39,764 nt of DNA from Bradyrhizobium manausense. GTDB taxonomy: Bacteria > Pseudomonadota > Alphaproteobacteria > Rhizobiales > Xanthobacteraceae. The DNA lies in NCBI RefSeq assembly GCF_001440035.1, contig NZ_LJYG01000019.1, forward strand, positions 17,780-57,543. Direction: 5' to 3'. Position 1 is the first letter of the stretch; each line of letters begins with the position of its first letter. The translations under genes and the position numbers were made by a program. Shown one piece after another: positions 1-7,986 of this stretch. Below the pieces are notes generated by a model. That model worked only from the letters and a program-made list of their open reading frames with translations. It was not told where the DNA came from and did not search any database.

Positions 1-15
1 AAGCCGAGACAGTTC

Positions 16-879
16 ATGGACAATCTCGTCATATTGTGTTTCGCGGTGATCAATTCCATTGCGCTTCTCGCCCTGATCAGCTTGGGACTCGCGGTCATTT
101 TCGGCATGATGCGCGTCATCAACTTTGCTCATGGCGAGTTCATCATGCTCGGTGGATATGCCACCGTGATCGCCAATCATTGCGGCCTCAATCTTTGGCT
201 CTCCATGCTCGTTGTCGCCCCAATGTTCGTCGCTCTGATCGGTGCCGTGGCGGAGCGACTGATCGTTCGCCGGCTGTATGGTCACCTGGTCACGACGATG
301 TTGGCGACCTGGGGTCTTAGCCTGTTTTTGATAGGTGCGGTGACCGCCATCTTCGGCAACACGACGATGGGCGTGAGCGCACCGCTGGGCAATATTCCGA
401 TCGGTGCCTACTCCATCGGTGCTTACCAACTGTTCTTGATTGGAATCACAGCTCTGCTGGTCGTGAGTGCTCTCCTTGCTTTGCACTGGACGAAATATGG
501 ACTAATCGCGCGGGCGGCAATGCAAAATTCGGAGATGGCAGCGACCCTCGGGATCAACTGTGATCGCGTATATGCGGCCACCTTCATCATCGGCGCAGCA
601 ATCAGTGGCTTGGCCGGAGCGCTGCTTGCCCCGATATCCGGTGTCCTTCCTCACATGGGCGCGGCCTATGTTGCCCGCGCCTTCGTCACGGTGATCAGCG
701 GGGGCGGAGCCCTGATTACGGGCTTTCTGTCGGCCGCGACAATACTCGGGCCGGTTGAGGCGTTACTTTCCTATTTTGCAACGCCGGTCCTCGGTCAGGC
801 CTCGCTGCTGCTTTTGGCGGTGATCATCCTGCGCCTGTTTCCAACGGGTGTCTCCAGCTTGTGGATTGGAGGTCGATAA
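16..879 (+). CDS. ABC transporter permease, LivH/UrtB type
   Basis: 287-residue inner-membrane permease of the branched-chain amino acid/urea/amide uptake family. The protein is almost entirely hydrophobic, with about eight predicted membrane segments. The family block GLAVIFGMMRVINFAHGEF (residues about 23-41) is clear, and the cytoplasmic coupling-loop region around residues 160-185 (GLIARAAMQN, then LGI) is present. It is the first of four genes in the same direction and ends 5 bases before the start of the second permease. No periplasmic binding protein is inside the window; one may lie upstream. The two ATPases of this operon look more like UrtD/UrtE than LivG/LivF, so urea, short amides or a related solute is as likely a substrate as leucine. 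Family is certain, substrate is inference. Confidence 0.9.
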   Translation: MDNLVILCFAVINSIALLALISLGLAVIFGMMRVINFAHGEFIMLGGYATVIANHCGLNLWLSMLVVAPMFVALIGAVAERLIVRRLYGHLVTTMLATWGLSLFLIGAVTAIFGNTTMGVSAPLGNIPIGAYSIGAYQLFLIGITALLVVSALLALHWTKYGLIARAAMQNSEMAATLGINCDRVYAATFIIGAAISGLAGALLAPISGVLPHMGAAYVARAFVTVISGGGALITGFLSAATILGPVEALLSYFATPVLGQASLLLLAVIILRLFPTGVSSLWIGGR

Positions 880-883
880 CGCC

Positions 884-1900
884 ATGGTACGTCAAGTCAA
901 ACAGGCCTTTTTCCCAGTCGCCCTTGTGCTCTTCGCGGCTCTCGGGCCATTCATTCTGGAGCCTTTCGATCTCGTCAATCTATCGGCCTTTTCGGCCATG
1001 GCGATCGCAGCACTCGGTCTTGCCTTCGTCTGGGGGACACTCGGGATCCTGAACCTAGGACATTGCACGTTTTTTGGTCTGGGTGCCTACGCCTATGCAA
1101 TCGCGGTCTCCAATCTCGGCGACAGCACGCTTGCCGCGTTAATTGGCATCGCGCTGGCGGTCGCATTTTCGCTTGTCCTCGGCTATTTCCTGTTCTTCAG
1201 CCGCCTGGGTGACGTCTATCTCGGCGTTATCACGCTGTGCGTGACGCTGATCTTCTATTCCTTCATGACCTCGACCGCCGATCCCTCGTTTCACATCGGC
1301 CCGGTGCCGCTCGGCGGCTTCAACGGGATCACCGCAGTCCCGTCGCTTAATATGCCAGGCGATCCGCAGGCATTTCTATCCACGGAAGCGACTTTCTCGA
1401 TCTGCCTGCTTTCACTGGCTGGAGCTTACGTTCTGCTCTCGCTCCTGCGCTCGAGCGATGCAGGTCGGATCATGACGGCGATCCGCGAGAGCGAGTTGCG
1501 GAGCGAGCTTCTTGGTTACGACATCCGCTTCTACAAGCTCGTCGGCTTTGCCGTGAGTGCTGCCATGGCCGGGCTTGGCGGGGCACTTTACACGGCGGTG
1601 ATGGGCTACGTCAGCCCGAACGTCTTTGACCTTTCGCAAGCCTCGCAATTCGTTCTGTGGGTGATCGCCGGCGGACTCGGGGCCTTTGTCGGACCCGTAG
1701 TAGCCAGCTTCGGCTTCCAGCTCCTGAGCAGCCAGCTCGGCGCAAACCAGGTTTTCAACACGGAGCTCATTTTCGGCGCGACGATCATCCTGTTCGTCAT
1801 GCTCGCGCCGCAAGGCCTGCAGCCGATGCTTCTTGGCCTATCGAGCCTGAAGTTCCCGCACCGCTTCGGCATTTTGCGACGGAAGGAAAAACCGGCATGA
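884..1900 (+). CDS. ABC transporter permease, LivM/UrtC type
   Basis: 338-residue second permease, which pairs with the upstream LivH/UrtB-type protein to form the membrane channel. The frame is open from a GTG at 848, but the ATG at 884 is preferred because GGAGG lies at 868-872, 11 bases upstream, and this start avoids overlapping the previous gene. Motifs seen include GLAFVWGTLGILNLGHCTFFG near residues 46-66 (the LivM 'N.GH..FFG' block) and IRESELRSELLGYD (about 206-219), the EAA-like loop that contacts the ATPases. The stop codon overlaps the start of the ATPase gene (ATGA at 1897-1900), so translation is probably coupled. The gene is intact with normal family length. Confidence 0.9.
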   Translation: MVRQVKQAFFPVALVLFAALGPFILEPFDLVNLSAFSAMAIAALGLAFVWGTLGILNLGHCTFFGLGAYAYAIAVSNLGDSTLAALIGIALAVAFSLVLGYFLFFSRLGDVYLGVITLCVTLIFYSFMTSTADPSFHIGPVPLGGFNGITAVPSLNMPGDPQAFLSTEATFSICLLSLAGAYVLLSLLRSSDAGRIMTAIRESELRSELLGYDIRFYKLVGFAVSAAMAGLGGALYTAVMGYVSPNVFDLSQASQFVLWVIAGGLGAFVGPVVASFGFQLLSSQLGANQVFNTELIFGATIILFVMLAPQGLQPMLLGLSSLKFPHRFGILRRKEKPA

Positions 1901-2643
1901 GCAAGGTTCCCATTCTTGCGGCGCGCGGTCTCGTTAAGCGGTTCGGGGGTGTCGCCGCTGTTGATGGCGTCGACCTTGTCGTTGACGCCGGCGAAATCCG
2001 CTGCCTCATAGGCCCGAACGGCGCCGGCAAAAGCACGCTCTTCAAATGCCTTACACATCAGCATCAGCCGACGAGCGGCCATGTTCTGTTCGAGGGCCGG
2101 GATCTGCAAGGGCTGGCCACCCATCGCATTGCTCGGCTTGGGATCGCCATTAAGAACCAGATTCCCAGCATCTACGCCAATCTTGACGTCCGTGAGAATA
2201 TCCGCCTCGCCGGCCTGCGGAGGTGGCTGGGAAAGCGCCAGCTGAACAGGGTTGTCGAGCTGACGCTGGACGAGATCGGCTTCGACGAACGTCTCGCCAG
2301 TCAGCCGGCGGCGACCCTCTCGCACGCCCATCGGCAATGGTGCGAGCTCGGCATGCTGCTCGCGAGCAGCCCGCGCATTGCCCTCCTTGACGAGCCCACC
2401 GCCGGCATGACGCGTGAGGAGATGTTGAAGACCGTCGACGTCATCAAACGTCTCAACGCCAGCGCCACGGTAATCGTCGTCGAGCACGATTTGGAGTTCA
2501 TCGCCAGACTTGCGCAGCGAGTTACTGTCCTACACCGGGGAAAGGTGCTGGTTGAGGACACCATGGACAAGATCGAGGCAAACGAGATTGTTCGCGACAT
2601 TTATCTCGGCCGCAAGAAGGAGGCCGCTCATGCTGAAGGGTGA
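1897..2643 (+). CDS. ABC transporter ATPase, UrtD/LivG type, with an unusual signature motif
   Basis: 248-residue ATP-binding subunit. Walker A is GPNGAGKST, Walker B is IALLDEPTAGM, and the switch histidine lies in VVEHDLEFI. The ABC signature, usually LSGGQ (LSHGQ in UrtD), reads LSHAH here, so the conserved glycine and the following glutamine are lost. The surroundings (RQW-ELGMLL, AGMT) resemble the urea-transporter ATPase UrtD more than LivG. Start ATG 1897 overlaps the permease stop and begins MSKVPIL. The 3' end overlaps the start of the next ATPase by 14 bases. The altered signature may weaken ATP hydrolysis or be tolerated; this cannot be decided from sequence. Confidence 0.88.
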   Translation: MSKVPILAARGLVKRFGGVAAVDGVDLVVDAGEIRCLIGPNGAGKSTLFKCLTHQHQPTSGHVLFEGRDLQGLATHRIARLGIAIKNQIPSIYANLDVRENIRLAGLRRWLGKRQLNRVVELTLDEIGFDERLASQPAATLSHAHRQWCELGMLLASSPRIALLDEPTAGMTREEMLKTVDVIKRLNASATVIVVEHDLEFIARLAQRVTVLHRGKVLVEDTMDKIEANEIVRDIYLGRKKEAAHAEG

Positions 2644-3319
2644 ACGGTTGATCTCGGGCTACGGCAAGACGCAGGTACTGCGCAGCTTAAGCTTCGATCT
2701 CGGCGCTCATGAGATCCTGGGGATCATCGGCATCAACGGTATGGGCAAGACCACATTGCTCAAAACTGTCATGGGACTGTTGCCGGTGGAAGGTGGCCGG
2801 ATCGTGCTGGACGGTGGTGCCATCGAAGTTCTGCCAGCCTATCGACGCAGTCATCTCGGATTCAGCTACGCGCCGCAAGGCGGAGCGGGTTTTCCTGGCC
2901 TCACTGTAAAGGAGAACTTGTTGCTTGCGGGCATGATGCCCGGGTTTGGCAGAGCAAAGCCGATTGCCGAGGTATTGTGTCTCTTTCCGAGACTCGAAAA
3001 GCTTCTTCCGCGCCCTAGCGGTGCCTTGAGTGGAGGGGAGCGGCAGTTGCTGGCCTTGGCGCGCGCCATGGTTCGCTCGCCCCGGCTTCTTCTGCTTGAT
3101 GAACTGACAGAGGGCGTTCAGCCTTCGGTGACCGACGAAATCGCTGAATGCCTGCTGTCGATCCACCGGTCGGAAAAGACAGCCATGATCATTGCCGATC
3201 AAGATCTCAGTTTCTTGGCCACGCTGGTGGGCCGAGCGCTGGTCGTCCAGAAGGGACAGATCGTGGCGCAGCGGACTCCAACCGAACTTCTTGCTGATAA
3301 TGTTTTTGAGGCGGACTGA
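2630..3319 (+). CDS. ABC transporter ATPase, UrtE/LivF type
   Basis: 229-residue second ATPase. Walker A is GINGMGKTT, with M in place of the usual A. The signature is LSGGERQ, and Walker B is RLLLLDELTEG, followed by VQPSV. The 'EG-QPS' block after Walker B is typical of UrtE, which supports a urea/amide-type transporter. The proline usually following DE is leucine here (DELTEG instead of DEPTEG). The ATG at 2630 is chosen because MLKGERLISGYG matches the family start; the frame is open further upstream, but only inside the previous gene. It is the last gene of the four-gene operon; 127 bases without a visible gene or clear terminator follow. Confidence 0.88.
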   Translation: MLKGERLISGYGKTQVLRSLSFDLGAHEILGIIGINGMGKTTLLKTVMGLLPVEGGRIVLDGGAIEVLPAYRRSHLGFSYAPQGGAGFPGLTVKENLLLAGMMPGFGRAKPIAEVLCLFPRLEKLLPRPSGALSGGERQLLALARAMVRSPRLLLLDELTEGVQPSVTDEIAECLLSIHRSEKTAMIIADQDLSFLATLVGRALVVQKGQIVAQRTPTELLADNVFEAD

Positions 3320-3446
3320 CGTCTTGCCGGGGCCGCATTCAGCGATGCTCGCCGTTGCCTGGATATCAGCACCCCAGTCTCGATCCGTCCGAAACCGTGT
3401 TCACCCCGTTTAGACAAGTGCCCACCGTTCAACTTGCGAAGCCACC

Positions 3447-4273
3447 ATGGCCACAAGAACTCTCTCAGTCCAACCGATCGTCAACCTCGGCGCTCTGATG
3501 CACGATACCGCACTCGGCGCCTACTGCGACGTCGGTGCGCACACGATCTTGCGAGAAGTGACGATGGGCGATTACTCCTACGTCGAGAACGATTCCCAGA
3601 TTACCTACATCACGATCGGAAAGTTCTGCTCGATTGCGGCAATGACACGCATTACCCCTGGCAATCATCCGATGCACCGCGCGAGTCAGTCACATTTCAT
3701 CTATCGAGCGAGTGCCTATTTTCCCAGCGAAAGTGACGTGGCAGATTTCTTCGATTGGCGAAGGCAGCATCAGGTTCACATCGCCCGCGATGTCTGGATA
3801 GGTCACGGGGCCATCGTACTTTCCGGCCGCAACGTCGGCACTGGTGCCGTGGTTGCGGCGCAATCGCTAGCAAGGTTGTACCGGTCTACACGATCGTCGC
3901 TGGGAATCCGGCACGCCCCGTCAGGCCGCGGTTCTCGGACGATATCGCCGGGCGGCTCGCCAGGCTTGCGTGGTGGGATGAGGATCATGAAATCCTGCGG
4001 GTATCGCTGACAGATTTTCGCAAGCTGACGATCGACGAGTTTCTAAGCAAATACGAAGGGGGGCGACCTTGCCAGGTTGAAATCTTCGTGTTGATCGCTT
4101 CGAGGGGACTGGTTTCTGATTGTCAGTGGCTCAGCGGCGCACGAAGCGGACATCGAACTCGTTTAAAAGTCGTCGATTGCGATCAATTGTTCTTGTGCGG
4201 CGGCTCGCCGTCGTCCCCGTTGGCCGCTGCGCAATTGCTTATCCGCTTAGCCCCCCGGGGGGCAGCACGTTGA
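3447..4273 (+). pseudogene. Hexapeptide-repeat acyltransferase (phosphonate-metabolism-type), frameshifted
   Basis: Left-handed beta-helix acetyltransferase. The first 140 or so codons, starting MATRTLSVQP, carry GAYCDVG, MGDYSYVEN, IGKFCSIA, ITPGNHPMHRASQSHF and DVWIGHGAIV, the pattern of the hexapeptide transferase family found with phosphonate genes (from memory TIGR03308). At about 3860-3868 the frame breaks. The continuation VVPVYTIVAGNPARPVRPRF and the tail WWDEDHEILR...EFLSKYE sit one frame over, which fits loss of one G in the gcggcgc stretch. In the second frame the protein normally ends near 4057, but here it reads on to 4273. No other phosphonate gene is nearby. It could be a sequencing error, but the next gene shows the same damage. 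Confidence 0.8.
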
Positions 4274-4333
4274 GCAGTGCGCTGCCGAGAGTTCAGCGAC
4301 ATAAAATGCCAGCTTATCAAGGAAGGGGTTAAC

Positions 4334-5525
4334 GTGTCATCCGTCGCACAAAATAAGTTTGCGCACGAAGCGATCAAAGAAGCTGCACCAGAGAAAAGCT
4401 TTCGATTTTACGACAATCGACAAAAGTACCTTATGTTCGTCAATACGTGCAGCGAGAAGCGTGTCGTATCAGAACGAATAGCGCTCGAACTCGATCAGAT
4501 CCATCCACGTCCGCCTGCTGTGCGGGTCTTTGATGCGGGCGTCGGTGACGGGACGGTGCTGGCGCGCGTACTGCGTTCGATGCATCAACGCTACGAGCAT
4601 TTGCCATACTATGTCGTCGGGAAAGAGATCAGCCTCGAAGACATTCGCTTGACGCTCGAAACACTACCTGATCGGTTTCACGAACACCCTTCTATGGTCA
4701 TCGCCCTGACCAACCTTACTATCACGAGGCCCCACATCTTTCGTCAAGCTCGGCTTTAGCGACATCCAGGCTCGTCTGGCATGAAGTCGCCCTGAGCGGA
4801 CGAACTGCGGCCGATTACGAGCGCCAGATCAATGATCTGGAGCCGTTTCTAGCTCAACATTGGAAGGCGAGCGTAAGCAAGAAATCCGGCAACCCGGTGT
4901 ACGAGCGCCCGGTCGTTCTGGTGCCGTATCTGCAGAGCTGCCAGTTCCTGTTGAACCAGGTCATCCCCAGGCAAGGCGCGCTCACGGCGGACTACGATCT
5001 TGTCATCGCCTCGCAGCCCTATCGGGCACGGGCGTCGGCGGAGTTTAAGGCAAGGAAAGTCGTTGCGCCCTTAGCGCTCGCACTTGCTCCGGGAGGTCGA
5101 TTGGTCGGCATTCATTCGTGCGGCAATGATCCAGGCCTTGAAATCATTCAGAGCGTGTGGCCGGGGGAACAGCCGTTCGCAAACGATCAACGAGACATCT
5201 TACGCGAAACGAAGTCGCGATGGGGCATGAGGCACACCAATACAACTTCAATGCACTGAGCGATAAGCAGTCTAGATTCAAGTATGTGATGTATACGTTG
5301 CCAAACGAAATCGACGCGGACGCCACGTCCATCGGCACGTCAACAATGTTCGCGGCCTGGAATAATACCAACTACGTGGCACAGATTGAGGACGAGCGAC
5401 TGGCCCGGGCGATGACGGACGATCAGTACCTAGCATGCACTAGGGAGATTTTGCGCAAGCATAATGGACTCTGGTTTTGGGACGAAACTTACGTCATCTC
5501 CCGCAAATCACAAGCCGTGAAATAG
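4334..5525 (+). pseudogene. SAM-dependent methyltransferase, broken by two single-base deletions
   Basis: Three consecutive frames together spell one protein of roughly 395 residues. Frame 1 starts at GTG 4334 behind a strong AAGGAAGGGG site and contains the SAM-binding glycine loop VFDAGVGDGTVLARVL. Near 4717 the reading moves one frame (NL then YYHEAPHL), runs through VWHEVALSG, YERPVVLVPYLQS, and LAPGGRLVGIHSCG. Near 5216 it moves again (ETKS then GHEAHQYNFNAL) and ends WFWDETYVISRK before TAG/TGA at 5525. Each shift is explained by one missing base. The Rossmann-type core is clear; the methyl acceptor is unknown. It lies between the broken acyltransferase and an MTHFR-like gene, so a role in one-carbon or methyl metabolism is a guess. 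Confidence 0.72.
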
Positions 5526-5634
5526 TTCAGCCTCCGCCGAGGCGCGGGACTTTTACCGCTCGCTTCCAACCTCAAAAGAGCCGGCTGGTCACGTCGAGCC
5601 TCAGGCCGCGTTACGGCCAAAAAAGGATCGGTTC

Positions 5635-6540
5635 ATGACCGGGTCAAGGGCCCAAGCTTGCAACGAGGGGGACGCTTGCCAGCAGTTTCTAGGTCAGTAC
5701 TCCATCGAAATTACACCAAGCGATACTCGAGCTGTTGAGATGGCAAGGCGCGCCCTCTCACCGGGGACGGAGATATATCTTGCGAGTATATCAGGAGAGC
5801 CGCTGGAGACGTTGGTTGCAAGAACGGTAGAGCTCAAGACATCAGGCTTCGTTCCAGTGCCTCACTGGGTTGCACGTCGATACGAAAGTCATCATCAGCT
5901 CGAGACGGCACTGGCCCGACTGCAGGAGGCCGGCGTCAATCGAGCATTGTTGCTAGCGGGTGACGTTGCGCGCGTCGCCGGACCGTTTCCTTCCAGTCGA
6001 GCGGCGCTTGAGACGGGCCTATTCGCTCGCTATGGGTTTGAACGTCTTGGCTTCGCCACCTATCCGCAGCCCCATCCGCACATCCCCACTGATGTGCTAG
6101 ATGGCGAACTCGATCGAAAGGTTTCGTTGACCGTTCGGCAAGGGATGACGCCGTGGGTCGTGAGCCAGTTTTGTTTCGAGCCAGACGACATAACGGCCCA
6201 TATCCGTCGTTTGCAGGTGCGAGGGACAATAGACGACGTTCGCGTTGGCTTGGCCGGGCCTACCACGCTAAAGAGCGTCATGCGTTTGGCGCTCATCTGT
6301 GGCGTATCACACTCTGCTAAAGCATTGCGCGCTCAAGGTCATAGATTTAGCCGTCTTGCCGTCGGTTATGAGCCGCGGGAGATAATCGATCGACCCTTGC
6401 ACCAAATGGAAAGCACACTTGAATTGCGATTGTTACGAGCGCACTTCTTCGGGTTCGGCGGACTTCAGCAAAGAGCGACGTGGATCCGACGATATAACGT
6501 GAAGAGGCGACGCCCTAGATGCGCTGGAACGTCCTCATAA
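5635..6540 (+). CDS. Methylenetetrahydrofolate reductase-like protein
   Basis: 301 residues. The TIM-barrel MTHFR (MetF) pattern is visible: EITPSD near the start, an SGEPLETLV region, ALLLAGDVARVAGPF, FATYPQPHPHIP, WVVSQFCFEPDDI, and VGLAGPTTLKSVMRLALICGVS. The end AHFFGFGGLQQRATWI matches the family's 'FGG' close. This family reduces methylene-THF to methyl-THF using FAD; divergent members serve in specialised one-carbon or demethylation pathways. Start ATG 5635 has AAAGGA upstream. The last 13 codons (after YNVKR) look out of frame: one frame over, GDALDALERPHN continues to a TAA at 6580, so a single-base deletion may have altered the tail. The catalytic body is intact. It probably belongs to the same former operon as the two broken genes upstream. 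Confidence 0.7.
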   Translation: MTGSRAQACNEGDACQQFLGQYSIEITPSDTRAVEMARRALSPGTEIYLASISGEPLETLVARTVELKTSGFVPVPHWVARRYESHHQLETALARLQEAGVNRALLLAGDVARVAGPFPSSRAALETGLFARYGFERLGFATYPQPHPHIPTDVLDGELDRKVSLTVRQGMTPWVVSQFCFEPDDITAHIRRLQVRGTIDDVRVGLAGPTTLKSVMRLALICGVSHSAKALRAQGHRFSRLAVGYEPREIIDRPLHQMESTLELRLLRAHFFGFGGLQQRATWIRRYNVKRRRPRCAGTSS

Positions 6541-6580
6541 TTCTAATACGGCATACCCATGTTTCCGGGAATCCAGATAA

Positions 6581-7986
6581 CCGTCCCAAGATCTGCCACT
6601 TGGTGCGGTGTTTATGTGGTTTGTCGCTACCCGGCCGGCTCATTGCATCCTCTGACAAAGCGACGGACACATCTTCGGCGGTTACGAGGATGTTCGGCAC
6701 CAATCTACGCGGCTTCGAGCCCAGTGTTCAAGGCTACATGTTTTTTTGTCCCAGCATATTAGCGGTAAGCGGATTCAGGCGCGCCGCCGCGCCAGCTTTG
6801 CATCTCTATGGGCGTTGCATCGGTCACCAGCGACCATTGTAGACGAGACCGGCGATTCGGAAGGCGACTGTGCCGACCCTTAGCCCTCGGCGTCTGCCCA
6901 ATAATCACTGCTCGTGGTCTGAAGCAGGATCCTGCCGGATGATCCGAGAGGGTTCATATGTTGCTCTCTTAACTCTTTACGCGGATGGTCACGCGAGGAT
7001 TGCCTCCTTCATCCGTGTAGTCGTCCACAATCACTTCGATTTCGTTGTACCAAAACCAAAACTGTCGCAGATGTTCTGCTCTGTGCTGTGCAACAATTTG
7101 AGGCTTCTCAAACTCAGTCAACTTTCTTCGAATCATTGGGCTTTTCAAGCATCCGCGATCGCTAGTGGTCCCCAGCAGCACACAAAGAAAATGCGACTGC
7201 CCCCGCACCAAGCCCTGCAGTGCTACTCGTCCTGTCGGTTGGACGGCGTCACGTTAACGACAACTTCGTGGATGGGCCTGCGGAGGCGCCACACCCAGCG
7301 CCGCGGCCGCAATCCGTTCGGCGGCTCCGAATTTCTTGGCGTGAGGCCCCCCAAAAAGCCCCGGCCACCTTTGGCAGCGGGCCAGTCTCTGGGAGGAACG
7401 GGCCTGAAAATCATCCTGCCACCGCCCCGTCAGGAGCAATAAGGCGGCTCTCTCATGCTACTCGGGCCAGCTGTCGAGAAGCTGACGAGCCCCGCGTGGA
7501 AAACGCAAAGAACATCCTTTGCTGCGAGTGCCAGCGCAGCCGAAATAGGTCGGGATTTTTCGTGAACAAGGATTTGTGGCAGGAGAATTGGCGCTCGCCT
7601 GAGCCGACATTCCGCCGGCAATCTTCAATACGTAGCGAACACCGCAGTCGATGAATTTACAACAGGCATTCGGCGATTCATCAGTGTCTCTTGCTCGCGC
7701 TGGCGCATCAGCTCAAATTGACAATGGCCGAGCTACCAAAATCTCAGCCTTAGGGCATGCCGTCCGCTCGAAGATCCATGCTGGAACCTCCAGCAATCCA
7801 TCTGTTGCGATCCATACAGAGAGCGGCAGAAACCAACATCATCAGCCTTCTCGACCTTTCCATGAACGCGAACGCGGCAATGAACCCAGGGATGAAAACG
7901 ATAAAGAAAACTGATCGGCGCCAGCGTCGGAGCCTGCAAACAAGGCGTTTCTAGATGCGACGTGAATCTGATTGTGCGACGTTGAG
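6581..7986. other. 1.4 kb without a convincing gene
   Basis: Many short overlapping reading frames on both strands, none with a recognisable family, consistent codon use or clear ribosome site. The longest are about 190 codons on the + strand (6870-7442) and 80 codons on the - strand (6969-7211). On the - strand, 7746-7946 is an open frame without a start codon that contains one hydrophobic segment (FFIVFIPGFIAAFAFM); it may be a fragment of a membrane protein. I see no RNA gene or clear promoter. The stretch looks like decayed DNA between the methyltransferase cluster and the solute-binding protein. Confidence 0.5.

Noticed and set aside
4558..4573. TGGCGCGCGTACTGCG as a sigma-54 promoter on the + strand
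   Set aside because: Lies within the methyltransferase coding region over its SAM-binding motif and has no start codon at a suitable distance; likely chance.
7746..7946. Open frame with one hydrophobic segment downstream of the solute-binding protein
   Set aside because: No start codon and a stop immediately upstream; does not match permease N-termini.
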